Positions 8,679-16,724 of a DNA stretch of 43,082 nt are shown piece by piece. The translations under genes and the position numbers were made by a program. Positions within the stretch are counted from its first letter, which is position 1, and every line of letters begins with the position of its first letter. The notes below the pieces were generated by a model. It did not search any database, had not been told where the DNA came from, and saw nothing but the letters and a program-made list of their open reading frames with translations. This stretch comes from Candidatus Auribacter fodinae. GTDB lineage: Bacteria > Auribacterota > Auribacteria > Auribacterales > Auribacteraceae. The stretch lies in the NCBI GenBank assembly GCA_003599815.1, contig QZJZ01000067.1, positions 1 to 43,082 on the forward strand, given 5' to 3'.

Positions 8679-9111
8679 ACTGAAAAATAATGAAGGCGCA
8701 CGCAAAACCCGAATCCGCGTGGGGCGAGGAATAGGGTGCGGAAAGGGCAAAACCTCCGGTAGAGGACATAAAGGCCAGAAAGCACGCTCGGGATATTCAC
8801 GCAAAATAGGGTTTGAAGGCGGGCAGATGCCTCTCCAGAGACGGATGCCGAAACGCGGTTTTAATAACGCTCAATTTACAACGGAATATTCTATAATTAA
8901 TCTTGGACAGTTAAATGTCTGCGAAAACGGCACTGTAATTACGCCTCAATCGCTTGTTGAAAATGGAATAGTAAAACAATATAAAGGCAGACTCAAGGTT
9001 CTCGGTGATGGTGAGCTGAAAAAGAAAATCGAGATTCATGCCCACAAATTTAGCGCTTCTGCGCTTGAACAATTGAAGAAATTAAATCTTAAGTGGATGG
9101 AACTCAATTAA
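8665..9111 (+). CDS. rplO: 50S ribosomal protein L15
   Basis: This 148-residue protein has the L15 N-terminus [20 protein letters not shown] followed by [19 protein letters not shown]. It overlaps rpsE by 14 nt, which suggests translational coupling. In most bacteria rpmD (L30) lies between rpsE and rplO; here it is absent. L15 is a late-assembling 50S protein. Confidence 0.97.
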   Translation: MKLSELKNNEGARKTRIRVGRGIGCGKGKTSGRGHKGQKARSGYSRKIGFEGGQMPLQRRMPKRGFNNAQFTTEYSIINLGQLNVCENGTVITPQSLVENGIVKQYKGRLKVLGDGELKKKIEIHAHKFSASALEQLKKLNLKWMELN

Positions 9112-9129
9112 TAACATCGGGAATATGAT

Positions 9130-10485
9130 ATGTTTAATGCGTTCGTCAATATGTTTAAGATTCCGGATCTCCGGAAAAAAATATTAGTAACACTTGGATT
9201 GCTTGCAGTATGCCGACTGGGTTCGTTTTTACCTATACCGGGGATTGATGCGGCTGTGCTTGCTGATGTAATGAGACAAATGCAAGCCGCAGAAAGTAAT
9301 TCGATATTTTCGATGATAAGCTTGTTTTCCGGCGGCGCATTAACAAATTGTGCCCTGTTTGCGCTGGGTATTATGCCCTATATCAGCGCATCAATTATTA
9401 TACAGTTATTACAGGTTGTCATTCCTAAACTTGAGAAAATTGCCCGTGAAGGCGAGTCCGGACGGCGCAAAATCAATCAGTATACCCGGTATTCAACGGT
9501 GCTGTTGGCTTTGGTACAGTCGTTTTTCATGACACAGGGCTTGATTCATCCTGAGCGTATCGCGCCGATATTTCGCGGCAGAATCATTGTTCCCGATCCG
9601 AATTTCCTGTTTATAGTGGTTGGTGTTATTACACTGACTACCGGAACTATGTTATTAATGTGGCTTGGCGAACAAATATCGGATAAGGGAATCGGAAACG
9701 GTATATCATTAATTATCACGGTGGGTATTATTTCGCGTTTTCCGACAGCCGTCGGATACGCTTGGACAATGTTTGCTCCGGGCAATGAACAGGGAAAAAG
9801 CCCGTTTATCCTGCTGTTGCTTTTCGTGGTGATGGTGGTGGTTATTGTCGGGATTATTATGGTTACACAGGCTCAGCGAAAAATACCGATTCAGCGGGCA
9901 CAACAGGTCAGAGGGCGCAGAATATATCAGGCGCAGAACACATATATGCCGCTACGCGTTAATTACGCGGGTGTTATCCCAGTGATATTTGCGTCATCTC
10001 TGCTGCTTTTTCCTGCGACAATCGGCAGTATGTTTTCCAATATTGCATTTTTTAAACTGATGAGCTCGTGGTTATCGCCGGGCGAACCGCTTTATAATGT
10101 TTTGTATGTGATGCTGATAATCTTTTTCTGTTATTTCTGGACTGCGACTCAGTTCAATCCTATTCAGATAGCTGATGATATGAAACGCGGCGGCGCGTTT
10201 GTTCCGGGTATCAGGCCGGGAAAAAATACCGCTGAATATTTTGAAAAGATTATGACACGCATTACGTTCGCCGGCGCTATATTTCTGGCGACGATTGCGA
10301 TATTGCCGACATTTGTCAGCAACCGGTTCAAGGTTCCATTTCTTGTTACTCAGTTTCTTGGAGGTACGGGATTGCTGATCGTGGTCGGCGTTATGCTGGA
10401 TACTATGAGGCAGGTAGAGTCACATTTGATCATGCGTCATTATGACGGATTTATGTCAAAAACGCGTTTAAAAGGACGGTTCTAA
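9130..10485 (+). CDS. secY: Preprotein translocase subunit SecY
   Basis: This 451-residue membrane protein has about ten hydrophobic segments. SecY features are RLGSFLPIPGID in the first helix region, GIMPYISASIIIQLL, the lateral-gate region with SDKGIGNGISLIITVGI, the cytoplasmic loop RKIPIQRAQQVRGRR, and the C-terminal GFMSKTRLKGRF. It forms the channel for Sec export and membrane insertion. It is the usual export gene at the end of the spc operon. Its TAA abuts the ATG of adk. Confidence 0.98.
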   Translation: MFNAFVNMFKIPDLRKKILVTLGLLAVCRLGSFLPIPGIDAAVLADVMRQMQAAESNSIFSMISLFSGGALTNCALFALGIMPYISASIIIQLLQVVIPKLEKIAREGESGRRKINQYTRYSTVLLALVQSFFMTQGLIHPERIAPIFRGRIIVPDPNFLFIVVGVITLTTGTMLLMWLGEQISDKGIGNGISLIITVGIISRFPTAVGYAWTMFAPGNEQGKSPFILLLLFVVMVVVIVGIIMVTQAQRKIPIQRAQQVRGRRIYQAQNTYMPLRVNYAGVIPVIFASSLLLFPATIGSMFSNIAFFKLMSSWLSPGEPLYNVLYVMLIIFFCYFWTATQFNPIQIADDMKRGGAFVPGIRPGKNTAEYFEKIMTRITFAGAIFLATIAILPTFVSNRFKVPFLVTQFLGGTGLLIVVGVMLDTMRQVESHLIMRHYDGFMSKTRLKGRF

Positions 10486-11145
10486 ATGAGACTTATTCTG
10501 CTTGGGCCTCCGGGAGTAGGTAAAGGGACACAGGCTGAACGTATTGTTAATGCGTTTTCGGTGCCTCATATATCGACGGGCGATATTTTACGGGAAGCTG
10601 TCAAAAATGAAACTCCTACAGGACTGAAAGCAAAAGCATATATGGATAAGGGCGAGCTGGTTCCTGATATGATCGTGATTGATCTGGTGAAGGAGCGGCT
10701 TGATGACGGCGACTGTACTGATGGTTTTCTGCTGGATGGTTTTCCCAGAACAGTTGCACAGGCCGAAGCGCTTGACAGCGTCCTTTCGGAGATGAATTCA
10801 CCGATAGACAGCGTTATTCAGTTATACGCTGACGAAGATGAGATTGTTAAACGCCTGACCGGGCGCCGGGTATGTTCAATATGCGGGAAAGCATATCATG
10901 TTATGTTTTTAAAGCCAAAAATTGAAAATATCTGCGATGACGATAAAGGCGCGCTGATACAGAGAAAAGACGATAACGAGGAAACTGTACGCAACAGGCT
11001 GAATGTCTACGAGACTAAGACAAAAGAACTCATCGACTATTACACTGACAAAGATGTGTTGATTTCAGTCGATGCAGGCGGAGCGATTGACAGTATTTCC
11101 TCGGAGATTATCAATAAATTGAAATCTTTAGACGCAGTCCAATAA
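10486..11145 (+). CDS. adk: Adenylate kinase, zinc-type LID
   Basis: This 219-residue enzyme interconverts ATP plus AMP with two ADP. The P-loop GPPGVGKGT lies at residues 7-15, TGDILR at 31-36 and LLDGFPRT at 82-89. The LID domain carries C130, C133, C150 and D153, the same Cys3-Asp zinc site known from Bacillus subtilis Adk; the lidless Gram-negative pattern is not present. The start codon directly follows the secY stop, so translation is probably coupled. Confidence 0.97.
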   Translation: MRLILLGPPGVGKGTQAERIVNAFSVPHISTGDILREAVKNETPTGLKAKAYMDKGELVPDMIVIDLVKERLDDGDCTDGFLLDGFPRTVAQAEALDSVLSEMNSPIDSVIQLYADEDEIVKRLTGRRVCSICGKAYHVMFLKPKIENICDDDKGALIQRKDDNEETVRNRLNVYETKTKELIDYYTDKDVLISVDAGGAIDSISSEIINKLKSLDAVQ

Positions 11146-11149
11146 AAAG

Positions 11150-11905
11150 ATGATTCTAATAAAGTCGGCTCGTGAACTTGATAAGATGCGTGAGAGCGCC
11201 AGAATAACGCAGTGTGTTCTGAATGAAGTTATCAACCATATACGGGTTGGCAGTACGACATACGAACTTGACAGAATAGCAGAACAGGCACTGGCGCAAT
11301 ATGACGCGTTGCCTGCGTTTAAGGGGTACAGAGGGTATCCCGCAAGCGTCTGCGTATCAGTGAACGAAGAGGTCGTTCATGGTATACCCGGTAAGCGTAA
11401 GTTGCGTGAGGGAGATATCGTATCTCTTGATTTCGGTGTGCTGAAAGATGGTTACTATGGCGATATGGCGGTCACAGTAGGTGTAGGAAAAATATCGCCG
11501 GAACGAGAAAAATTACTGCGCGTGACAAAAGAATCACTTCTGCGCGGTATAGAACAGGCTCAGCCTGGAAAACGGTTGGGCGACATATCACACGCAATTG
11601 AGTCGTATGTGGTGAACAATGGGTTCAGTATAGTGCGTGATTATGTCGGGCATGGTATCGGACGGGAAATGCATGAAGAACCCCAGATACCGAATTTCGG
11701 TGAGCCGAATACCGGACCGGTTCTGAAAGAGGGGATGGTTTTTGCCATTGAACCTATGGTCAACGTAGGAACATACAAAGTTAAAACTCTCGCTGATGGA
11801 TGGACAGTAGTGACCCGTGATAAGAAAGCGTCAGCTCATTTTGAGCATACTGTCGCGATAACTGAAAATGGACCAGAGGTGCTTACATGGCAAAAGACGA
11901 CATAA
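11150..11905 (+). CDS. map: Methionine aminopeptidase, type I
   Basis: This 251-residue cytosolic metalloprotease removes N-terminal methionine. The metal and substrate motifs are [37 protein letters not shown] with the two aspartates, [19 protein letters not shown] and FEHTVAIT. There is no insert, so it is type I. It begins 4 bp after adk and its last 19 nt overlap the start of infA. Confidence 0.97.
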   Translation: MILIKSARELDKMRESARITQCVLNEVINHIRVGSTTYELDRIAEQALAQYDALPAFKGYRGYPASVCVSVNEEVVHGIPGKRKLREGDIVSLDFGVLKDGYYGDMAVTVGVGKISPEREKLLRVTKESLLRGIEQAQPGKRLGDISHAIESYVVNNGFSIVRDYVGHGIGREMHEEPQIPNFGEPNTGPVLKEGMVFAIEPMVNVGTYKVKTLADGWTVVTRDKKASAHFEHTVAITENGPEVLTWQKTT

Positions 11906-12105
11906 TCAGAACAGAAGGCGTTGTTTCTGAATTGTTGCCGAACACGATGTTTCGTGTTGAACTGAAAAACGGGCATAAGATACTCGCTCATATATCAGGA
12001 AAGATGCGGATGAATTTTATACGCATCTTACCGGGAGACAAAGTGCTTGTTGAAATGTCGCCTTATGATTTGACCAAAGGACGTATCGTTTACAGGGAAA
12101 AATAA
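11887..12105 (+). CDS. infA: Translation initiation factor IF-1
   Basis: This 72-residue OB-fold protein binds the 30S A site during initiation. [38 protein letters not shown] and [11 protein letters not shown] match the family throughout its length. The ATG lies within the last codons of map in another frame, a 19-nt overlap that suggests coupled translation. Confidence 0.97.
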   Translation: MAKDDIIRTEGVVSELLPNTMFRVELKNGHKILAHISGKMRMNFIRILPGDKVLVEMSPYDLTKGRIVYREK

Positions 12106-12140
12106 TTTATATAGACAGTAGATCGGAAGAGAGGGTAATT

Positions 12141-12254
12141 GTGAAAGTCAGAGCGTCGGTTAGAAGAATGTGCGCGAAATGTAAGGTAATCAAGCGCAGA
12201 GGTGTTATACGAATTATCTGTCAGGATCCGCGTCATAAACAGAGACAGGGTTAA
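12141..12254 (+). CDS. rpmJ: 50S ribosomal protein L36, zinc-binding form
   Basis: A 37-residue reading frame starts with GTG. It reads [20 protein letters not shown] and then [16 protein letters not shown]. The zinc ligands C11, C14, C27 and H32 (CAKC and CQDPRH) show the C+ form of L36. AGAGAGGG lies upstream at about 12128-12135. It has its usual place between infA and rpsM. Confidence 0.96.
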   Translation: MKVRASVRRMCAKCKVIKRRGVIRIICQDPRHKQRQG

Positions 12255-12271
12255 TAGGGAGGAGCGGTAAC

Positions 12272-12640
12272 GTGCCAAGAATCGTAGGTGTGGATATACC
12301 CAAAGAAAAACGTATTGAGACAGCTTTAACATACATATATGGTATCGGTTTAGCAACGTCAAAAGGTATTCTTGCAAAAGCCAATATTGACCCGAATACG
12401 CGTGCCAAAGACCTGACTGCGGACGAGGTCGGTAAACTTAATACTATTATCACCCAGGAATTTAAGGTGGAAGGTGACCTTCGCCGCGAAGTTTCAGCGA
12501 ATATTAAACGACTGATGACTATAGGATGCTATACCGGACTGAGACACAGACGCGGGCTTCCTGTACACGGGCAACGCACAAAAACCAATGCCCGTACTCG
12601 GAAAGGCCCTCGTAAACTGGTTGCTGCAAAGAAGAAATAA
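12272..12640 (+). CDS. rpsM: 30S ribosomal protein S13
   Basis: The gene has a GTG start behind GGGAGGAG (12257-12264). The 122-residue protein begins [20 protein letters not shown] and ends with [20 protein letters not shown], then [12 protein letters not shown], the S13 signature. S13 contacts S19 and forms intersubunit bridges. It opens the alpha group. Confidence 0.97.
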   Translation: MPRIVGVDIPKEKRIETALTYIYGIGLATSKGILAKANIDPNTRAKDLTADEVGKLNTIITQEFKVEGDLRREVSANIKRLMTIGCYTGLRHRRGLPVHGQRTKTNARTRKGPRKLVAAKKK

Positions 12641-12683
12641 TATAATTTATTGATGATCATATTCGCAGGTAGGAGAAGTTGCT

Positions 12684-13085
12684 GTGGCAAAAGGTGCAAA
12701 AAAAGGCAGTAAAAAAAGCCGTAAAAAAGTAGTAAAGAATGTTCCCCGTGGTGTTGCTCATATTCAGGCAACATTCAACAATACAATCGTGAGCATTAGT
12801 GATTCTCAGGGTAACGTTGTTTCCTGGTCAAGCGCTGGCCGGGTAAAATTTTCCGGCGCAAGAAAAAGTACTGCTTTTGCAGCGCAGGTTGTAGCAACTG
12901 ATGCCGCGAAACAGGCTGTTGAACATGGCATGCAGGAAGTGGAAGTGAATGTTAAAGGGCCTGGTGCGGGACGTGAATCCGCTATCAGGGCTCTGCAGGC
13001 CGCCGGCTTGAATATCACTGTTATTCGTGACGTGACGCCGATTCCCCATAACGGATGCCGTCCGCCGAAAAGACGCCGCGTATAA
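12684..13085 (+). CDS. rpsK: 30S ribosomal protein S11
   Basis: The 133-residue protein starts at GTG behind AGGAG. It contains [30 protein letters not shown], and the conserved end [21 protein letters not shown]11 lies on the 30S platform. A 43-bp gap separates it from rpsM and a 64-bp AT-rich gap separates it from rpsD. Confidence 0.97.
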   Translation: MAKGAKKGSKKSRKKVVKNVPRGVAHIQATFNNTIVSISDSQGNVVSWSSAGRVKFSGARKSTAFAAQVVATDAAKQAVEHGMQEVEVNVKGPGAGRESAIRALQAAGLNITVIRDVTPIPHNGCRPPKRRRV

Positions 13086-13149
13086 AACGAATATATATAA
13101 ATGATAGTATATATTTATATTACATATAGGGAACAATAGGAGATTAAAA
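13086..13149. other. AT-rich rpsK-rpsD spacer
   Basis: This 64-bp gap is one of the longest inside the superoperon and is almost entirely alternating A/T (ATATATATAAAT, then TATATATTTATATT), ending in an AGGAG ribosome binding site. I see no promoter with a good -35 and only weak potential for self-pairing. It may be a site of processing or translational control of rpsD, but nothing specific can be shown. Confidence 0.3.
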
Positions 13150-13776
13150 ATGGCCAGATACAGAGGTCCGGCTTGTAAATTGTGCAGAAGAGAAGGTCAG
13201 AAGCTCTTCTTAAAAGGATTTAAGTGCTATACAGCAAAATGTACGATGGATAAACGTAATTTCGCTCCGGGTATGCACGGAAGGCGCCGCGCTAAACTGT
13301 CTCCATACGGAGAACAGTTGAGAGAGAAGCAGAAAGTAAGGCGTATGTACGGCATACTGGAAAAACAGTTCCGCCTGTTGTTTGAAAAAGCTTCCCAGAA
13401 AAAAGGGAAAACGGGCGATGTACTCCTTCAAATGCTCGAAACACGACTGGATAACGTTGTCTACCGTGCAGGGTTGGCTCCGGCCCGCACGACTGCCAGA
13501 ATGTTTGTGGTGCACAACCACGTAACAGTCAATGGCAGGCGAGTAAACGTTCCGTCATTTCAGGTTCGTTCCGGCGATGTTGTTGCTGTTAAAGAATCAG
13601 ATAAAAGCCGTAAACTCGCGGCTGAACACCTGAAAATGACTGAGTCCCGTATCGTTCCGCGTTGGATAGATCTTGATCGCGAAAAGTTTATCGCTAAGAT
13701 CACCGACATTCCTTCGCGTGAGGATATTGAGGCGCCGATTAATGAACAGTTGATCGTTGAGTTGTATTCGAAATAA
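13150..13776 (+). CDS. rpsD: 30S ribosomal protein S4, zinc-binding form
   Basis: This 208-residue protein has the N-terminal cysteines C9, C12, C26 and C31 (CKLC and CYTAKC), the zinc site known from Thermus S4. The S4 RNA-binding domain follows (RLDNVVYRAGLAPARTTARM, then VNGRRVNVPSFQVRSGD). S4 is a primary 16S binder and in many bacteria represses the alpha operon. Confidence 0.97.
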   Translation: MARYRGPACKLCRREGQKLFLKGFKCYTAKCTMDKRNFAPGMHGRRRAKLSPYGEQLREKQKVRRMYGILEKQFRLLFEKASQKKGKTGDVLLQMLETRLDNVVYRAGLAPARTTARMFVVHNHVTVNGRRVNVPSFQVRSGDVVAVKESDKSRKLAAEHLKMTESRIVPRWIDLDREKFIAKITDIPSREDIEAPINEQLIVELYSK

Positions 13777-13819
13777 TGTATGTAAATAACGTTGATGTTG
13801 TGTGAGGGAGAGTACAATT

Positions 13820-14869
13820 ATGACCTTTAAAATTGGTAAATTTGAGATACCAAAAAATATAATCAAAGACGAAACTGTATCGGCTGGCAATTATGGTGTC
13901 TATATTGCAGAACCTTTTGAAACCGGGTTTGGATTCACAGTCGGTAATTCGTTGCGGCGTATATTGCTCTCATCACTTGAAGGCGGCGCTATTACATCAG
14001 TCAAAATCGATGGTGTTCATCATGAATTGGCTACCATTTCAGGTGTTGTCGAAGATGTCGCTGAAATTATCCTTAATCTGAAAAAAGTGTTAATTAAAGT
14101 AACCGCTCGCGACACTCGTACCGTCCGCCTTGATAAAAAAGGCCCGGGCCCGGTTACCGCCGGTGATATTCTCGTCGACCATACTATGGAAATTATTAAT
14201 CCCGATCACCAGATAGCTACGCTCGCTGAAGACGGTGAACTGCATATGGAACTGGAAATCCAGATTGGAAGAGGATATACACCTGCCGATCAGAATAAGG
14301 ATATGAGCAAGCCTATAGGCACTATTCCTATTGACTCTATTTTTACTCCGGTCATCAAAGTGAAATATGAAGTTGAAGATACACGTGTCGGACAGATGAC
14401 TGACTACGACAAACTGATACTTCATATCTGGACGGACGGGCGCATTACCCCGGATGACGCGTTGTCACAGGCGGCCGCTATTTTACGCGAGCATCTTCTG
14501 GTTTTCGAACAGACCAGCGGCAAACAGTTTGAAATTGAAAGAGACGACGAGAGAGAAGAAAAGAGCGAAACCGAAGAGCTGGAACGCCTGCTTTTAATGA
14601 GTATTAATGAAATAGAGTTGTCCGTACGCTCCGCAAATTGTATTGCCAGCGCCAATATCAATACGATTGGCGAATTGGTACAGAAGAGCGAATCGGAAAT
14701 GCTTAAATATCGTAACTTCGGAAAAAAGTCCCTGAATGAAATTAAGGCGATCATTGAAAACATGGGATTAAAGCTCGGTATGTCTATACCTGAGGAATTA
14801 AATAAAAAAATTGAGGAACGTAAACGCAAAGTTTTAGCGGAGCCTCAAGTTGCACCTACAGAAATGTAA
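13820..14869 (+). CDS. rpoA: RNA polymerase alpha subunit
   Basis: I start the protein at ATG 13820 (349 residues), because GAGGGAGAG at 13804-13812 precedes it; the in-frame GTG at 13802 overlaps that site. The N-terminal dimerisation domain has GFGFTVGNSLRRILLSSLEG. The C-terminal domain has ANINTIGELVQKSESEMLKY and NFGKKSLNEIKAIIENMGL, the helix-hairpin region that contacts UP elements and activators. The position before rplQ is canonical. Confidence 0.97.
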   Translation: MTFKIGKFEIPKNIIKDETVSAGNYGVYIAEPFETGFGFTVGNSLRRILLSSLEGGAITSVKIDGVHHELATISGVVEDVAEIILNLKKVLIKVTARDTRTVRLDKKGPGPVTAGDILVDHTMEIINPDHQIATLAEDGELHMELEIQIGRGYTPADQNKDMSKPIGTIPIDSIFTPVIKVKYEVEDTRVGQMTDYDKLILHIWTDGRITPDDALSQAAAILREHLLVFEQTSGKQFEIERDDEREEKSETEELERLLLMSINEIELSVRSANCIASANINTIGELVQKSESEMLKYRNFGKKSLNEIKAIIENMGLKLGMSIPEELNKKIEERKRKVLAEPQVAPTEM

Positions 14870-14904
14870 ATAGAAATCATTATATATAAGAGGGGTATCA
14901 ATTC

Positions 14905-15468
14905 ATGAGACACAGGAAATTGAGGTCACGACTTAGTAGGAGCGCGAGCCATCGTAAAGCTACCATTGCGAACATAATGCGTGGATTGATAGAGCATGAA
15001 CGTGTTGTTACTACTTTGAAGAAAGCAAAAGTGACTTCCGCGAGAGCTGATAAACTGATTACGCTTGCGAAGAAAAATAATCTTTCTGCTATACGTCAGG
15101 TTGAACGTTTTATTCAGGATCGCAAACTTATTAGCAAGCTGTTTACCGAAATCGGGCCTCGTTTTACGGAACGTAATGGCGGGTATACTCGTGTCCTGAA
15201 ATATAATGTTCGCCGCGGCGATGGTACCCTTATGGCTATTCTGGAATTAACGGAGAAGTCAGTAATGGCGGCTGAAGTGTCAGCACCTGCCGAAAAAGCA
15301 TCTAAAAGCGTTGCGTCCGCTGATCTAAAGCAGGATGCAAAATCAGAAGTATCGCAGAATGAACCAGAAGACGCGGTTATTGTTGACGAAACAGAAGATA
15401 GTGATGCTTCCATGGAAGAAGATGCTGATGACCAGAGTGATAGCGACACTGATACAAAAGAGAAATAA
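14905..15468 (+). CDS. rplQ: 50S ribosomal protein L17 with acidic C-terminal extension
   Basis: Residues 1-118 are ordinary L17 (MRHRKLRSRLSRSASHRKAT, GLIEHERVVTTLKKAK, RRGDGTLMAILEL). The protein then continues for about 69 residues rich in Ala, Ser, Glu and Asp, ending in a strongly acidic run (VDETEDSDASMEEDADDQSD). Standard bacterial L17 is about 115-130 residues, so the tail is an addition. Its function is unknown. The reading frame is uninterrupted and codon usage looks similar to the core, so this is not an obvious frameshift. GAGGGG precedes the ATG. Confidence 0.95.
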   Translation: MRHRKLRSRLSRSASHRKATIANIMRGLIEHERVVTTLKKAKVTSARADKLITLAKKNNLSAIRQVERFIQDRKLISKLFTEIGPRFTERNGGYTRVLKYNVRRGDGTLMAILELTEKSVMAAEVSAPAEKASKSVASADLKQDAKSEVSQNEPEDAVIVDETEDSDASMEEDADDQSDSDTDTKEK

Positions 15469-15475
15469 TAATGTA

Positions 15476-15503
15476 GTATCCTTCCGGGATACAATTTCTT
15501 TTA
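15476..15503 (+). terminator. Probable terminator after the ribosomal superoperon
   Basis: GTATCC (15476-15481) and GGATAC (15487-15492) form a 6-bp stem with a 5-nt loop, followed by a T-rich stretch at 15495-15503. It lies 8 bp after the rplQ stop and before the TPR gene. The stem is short, so termination may be partial. Confidence 0.5.
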
Positions 15504-15518
15504 TAGAGTTTTGACGTG

Positions 15519-16196
15519 ATGATTTTTGGCAGTTACTTTTACGAGCTGGTCGAAAGTTTTCAGAAATATTCGCACGTTAAAGACATACCATATCTTATCC
15601 TATTCATTATTATTTTAATAATTCCCTTTATCATTGTGGTAGTTCTTTGTATACTTTATGTATTCAAACGCTCAGACCGCGGAAATTTGCAATGGGACGC
15701 TAAAAGGCGAAGGGAATATGCTGATGCTCTGGCGTTATGCCGCATCGGTGAATCTTATCTTAATAAAGGGATATACTCCAAGGCTATAGAGACCGAAAAG
15801 CGAGCTATATCCCTTGACCCAAACTTGGCGCACGCTCATAAAATACTGGGTAAAAGTTATTGGAAATCCGGGCGTGTTCAGGAAGCTATTTCGTCTCTGG
15901 AACGCTCATTGACGATCCAGCAGGATCAGGCTGATGTTAATGTCGAACTCGGAATATGTTATTCTTCGCTTGAAATGTATGATATAGCAAAAGTATATTT
16001 TGATACGGCACTGAATTTCAACCCGAATTATGATGAGGCGTATTATCTTAAAGCGAAACTGCTTGGCGATATATACGGCGACTTTGAGGGTGCGGAAAAA
16101 CTGCTGAAAAAATATCTTTCACTGGTTCCATTATCTAAAAAGTCTGATGAAGCAAAACGGTTAATACGTGATTACTCAAGAAGAAAAAGTTATTGA
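15519..16196 (+). CDS. Membrane-anchored TPR protein
   Basis: This is a protein of about 225 residues with an N-terminal hydrophobic helix at about residues 24-47 (YLILFIIILIIPFIIVVVLC and on) followed by a basic stretch and then TPR repeats. Repeat-like units include ALALCRIGESYLNKGIYSKA, AHAHKILGKSYWKSGRVQEA and ADVNVELGICYSSLEMYDIA. The topology suggests an inner-membrane anchor with the TPR domain in the cytoplasm. I use the ATG at 15519; a GTG one codon earlier is also possible and neither has a clear ribosome binding site. It follows the rplQ terminator. The partner is unknown. Confidence 0.8.
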   Translation: MIFGSYFYELVESFQKYSHVKDIPYLILFIIILIIPFIIVVVLCILYVFKRSDRGNLQWDAKRRREYADALALCRIGESYLNKGIYSKAIETEKRAISLDPNLAHAHKILGKSYWKSGRVQEAISSLERSLTIQQDQADVNVELGICYSSLEMYDIAKVYFDTALNFNPNYDEAYYLKAKLLGDIYGDFEGAEKLLKKYLSLVPLSKKSDEAKRLIRDYSRRKSY

Positions 16197-16208
16197 AGGG
16201 TACTGCAT

Positions 16209-16706
16209 ATGGACAAAGATAATCTAAAAAAAGAAATTCTTGATATCCTAACCAAAGATGCCCGCAAGACAGCGGCAGACATTGCAGTTATGTTGAACTT
16301 AAAGGAAGACATTGTCTCTGCCAGCATTCATGAAATGGAGAATGACAAAACTATCCTTAATTATAAGGCCGTCGTAAACCTGCAGCAGTTAAAGAGCGAC
16401 AAGACCCACTGCATTATCGAAGTTAAGTGTAGTCCGCAGAGGGGTGTCGGGTTTGACGCGATTGCGCGGAGGATATACAAGTTTCCTGAAGTGAAATCGT
16501 TGTACCTGATGTCGGGCGGATACGATCTTCTTCTGCTTGTTGAAGGCGATACAATGAAGGATATCGGTTTTTTCGTTGCGGAGAAATTAGCTACGCTGGA
16601 TAGCGTTCATAACACGTCGACACACTTTTTGCTGAAACGCTACAAAGAAGACGGCATCATTCTGGAAACACAGGAAAAAACACCGCGTTTGGCGGTCACT
16701 CCTTAA
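16209..16706 (+). CDS. Lrp/AsnC family transcriptional regulator (AlaR-like)
   Basis: This 165-residue protein has a winged helix-turn-helix at about residues 5-55 (ILDILTKDARKTAADIAVML) and an AsnC/RAM effector domain at about 68-150 (FPEVKSLYLMSGGYDLLLLV). The family senses amino acids and usually forms octamers. It lies 18 bp before a class I aminotransferase, the same arrangement as Bacillus alaR-alaT (yugG-yugH), so it probably controls that gene. The cognate ligand is not visible; alanine is a guess by analogy. Confidence 0.85.
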   Translation: MDKDNLKKEILDILTKDARKTAADIAVMLNLKEDIVSASIHEMENDKTILNYKAVVNLQQLKSDKTHCIIEVKCSPQRGVGFDAIARRIYKFPEVKSLYLMSGGYDLLLLVEGDTMKDIGFFVAEKLATLDSVHNTSTHFLLKRYKEDGIILETQEKTPRLAVTP

Positions 16707-16724
16707 CGCACAGGATTATATACA

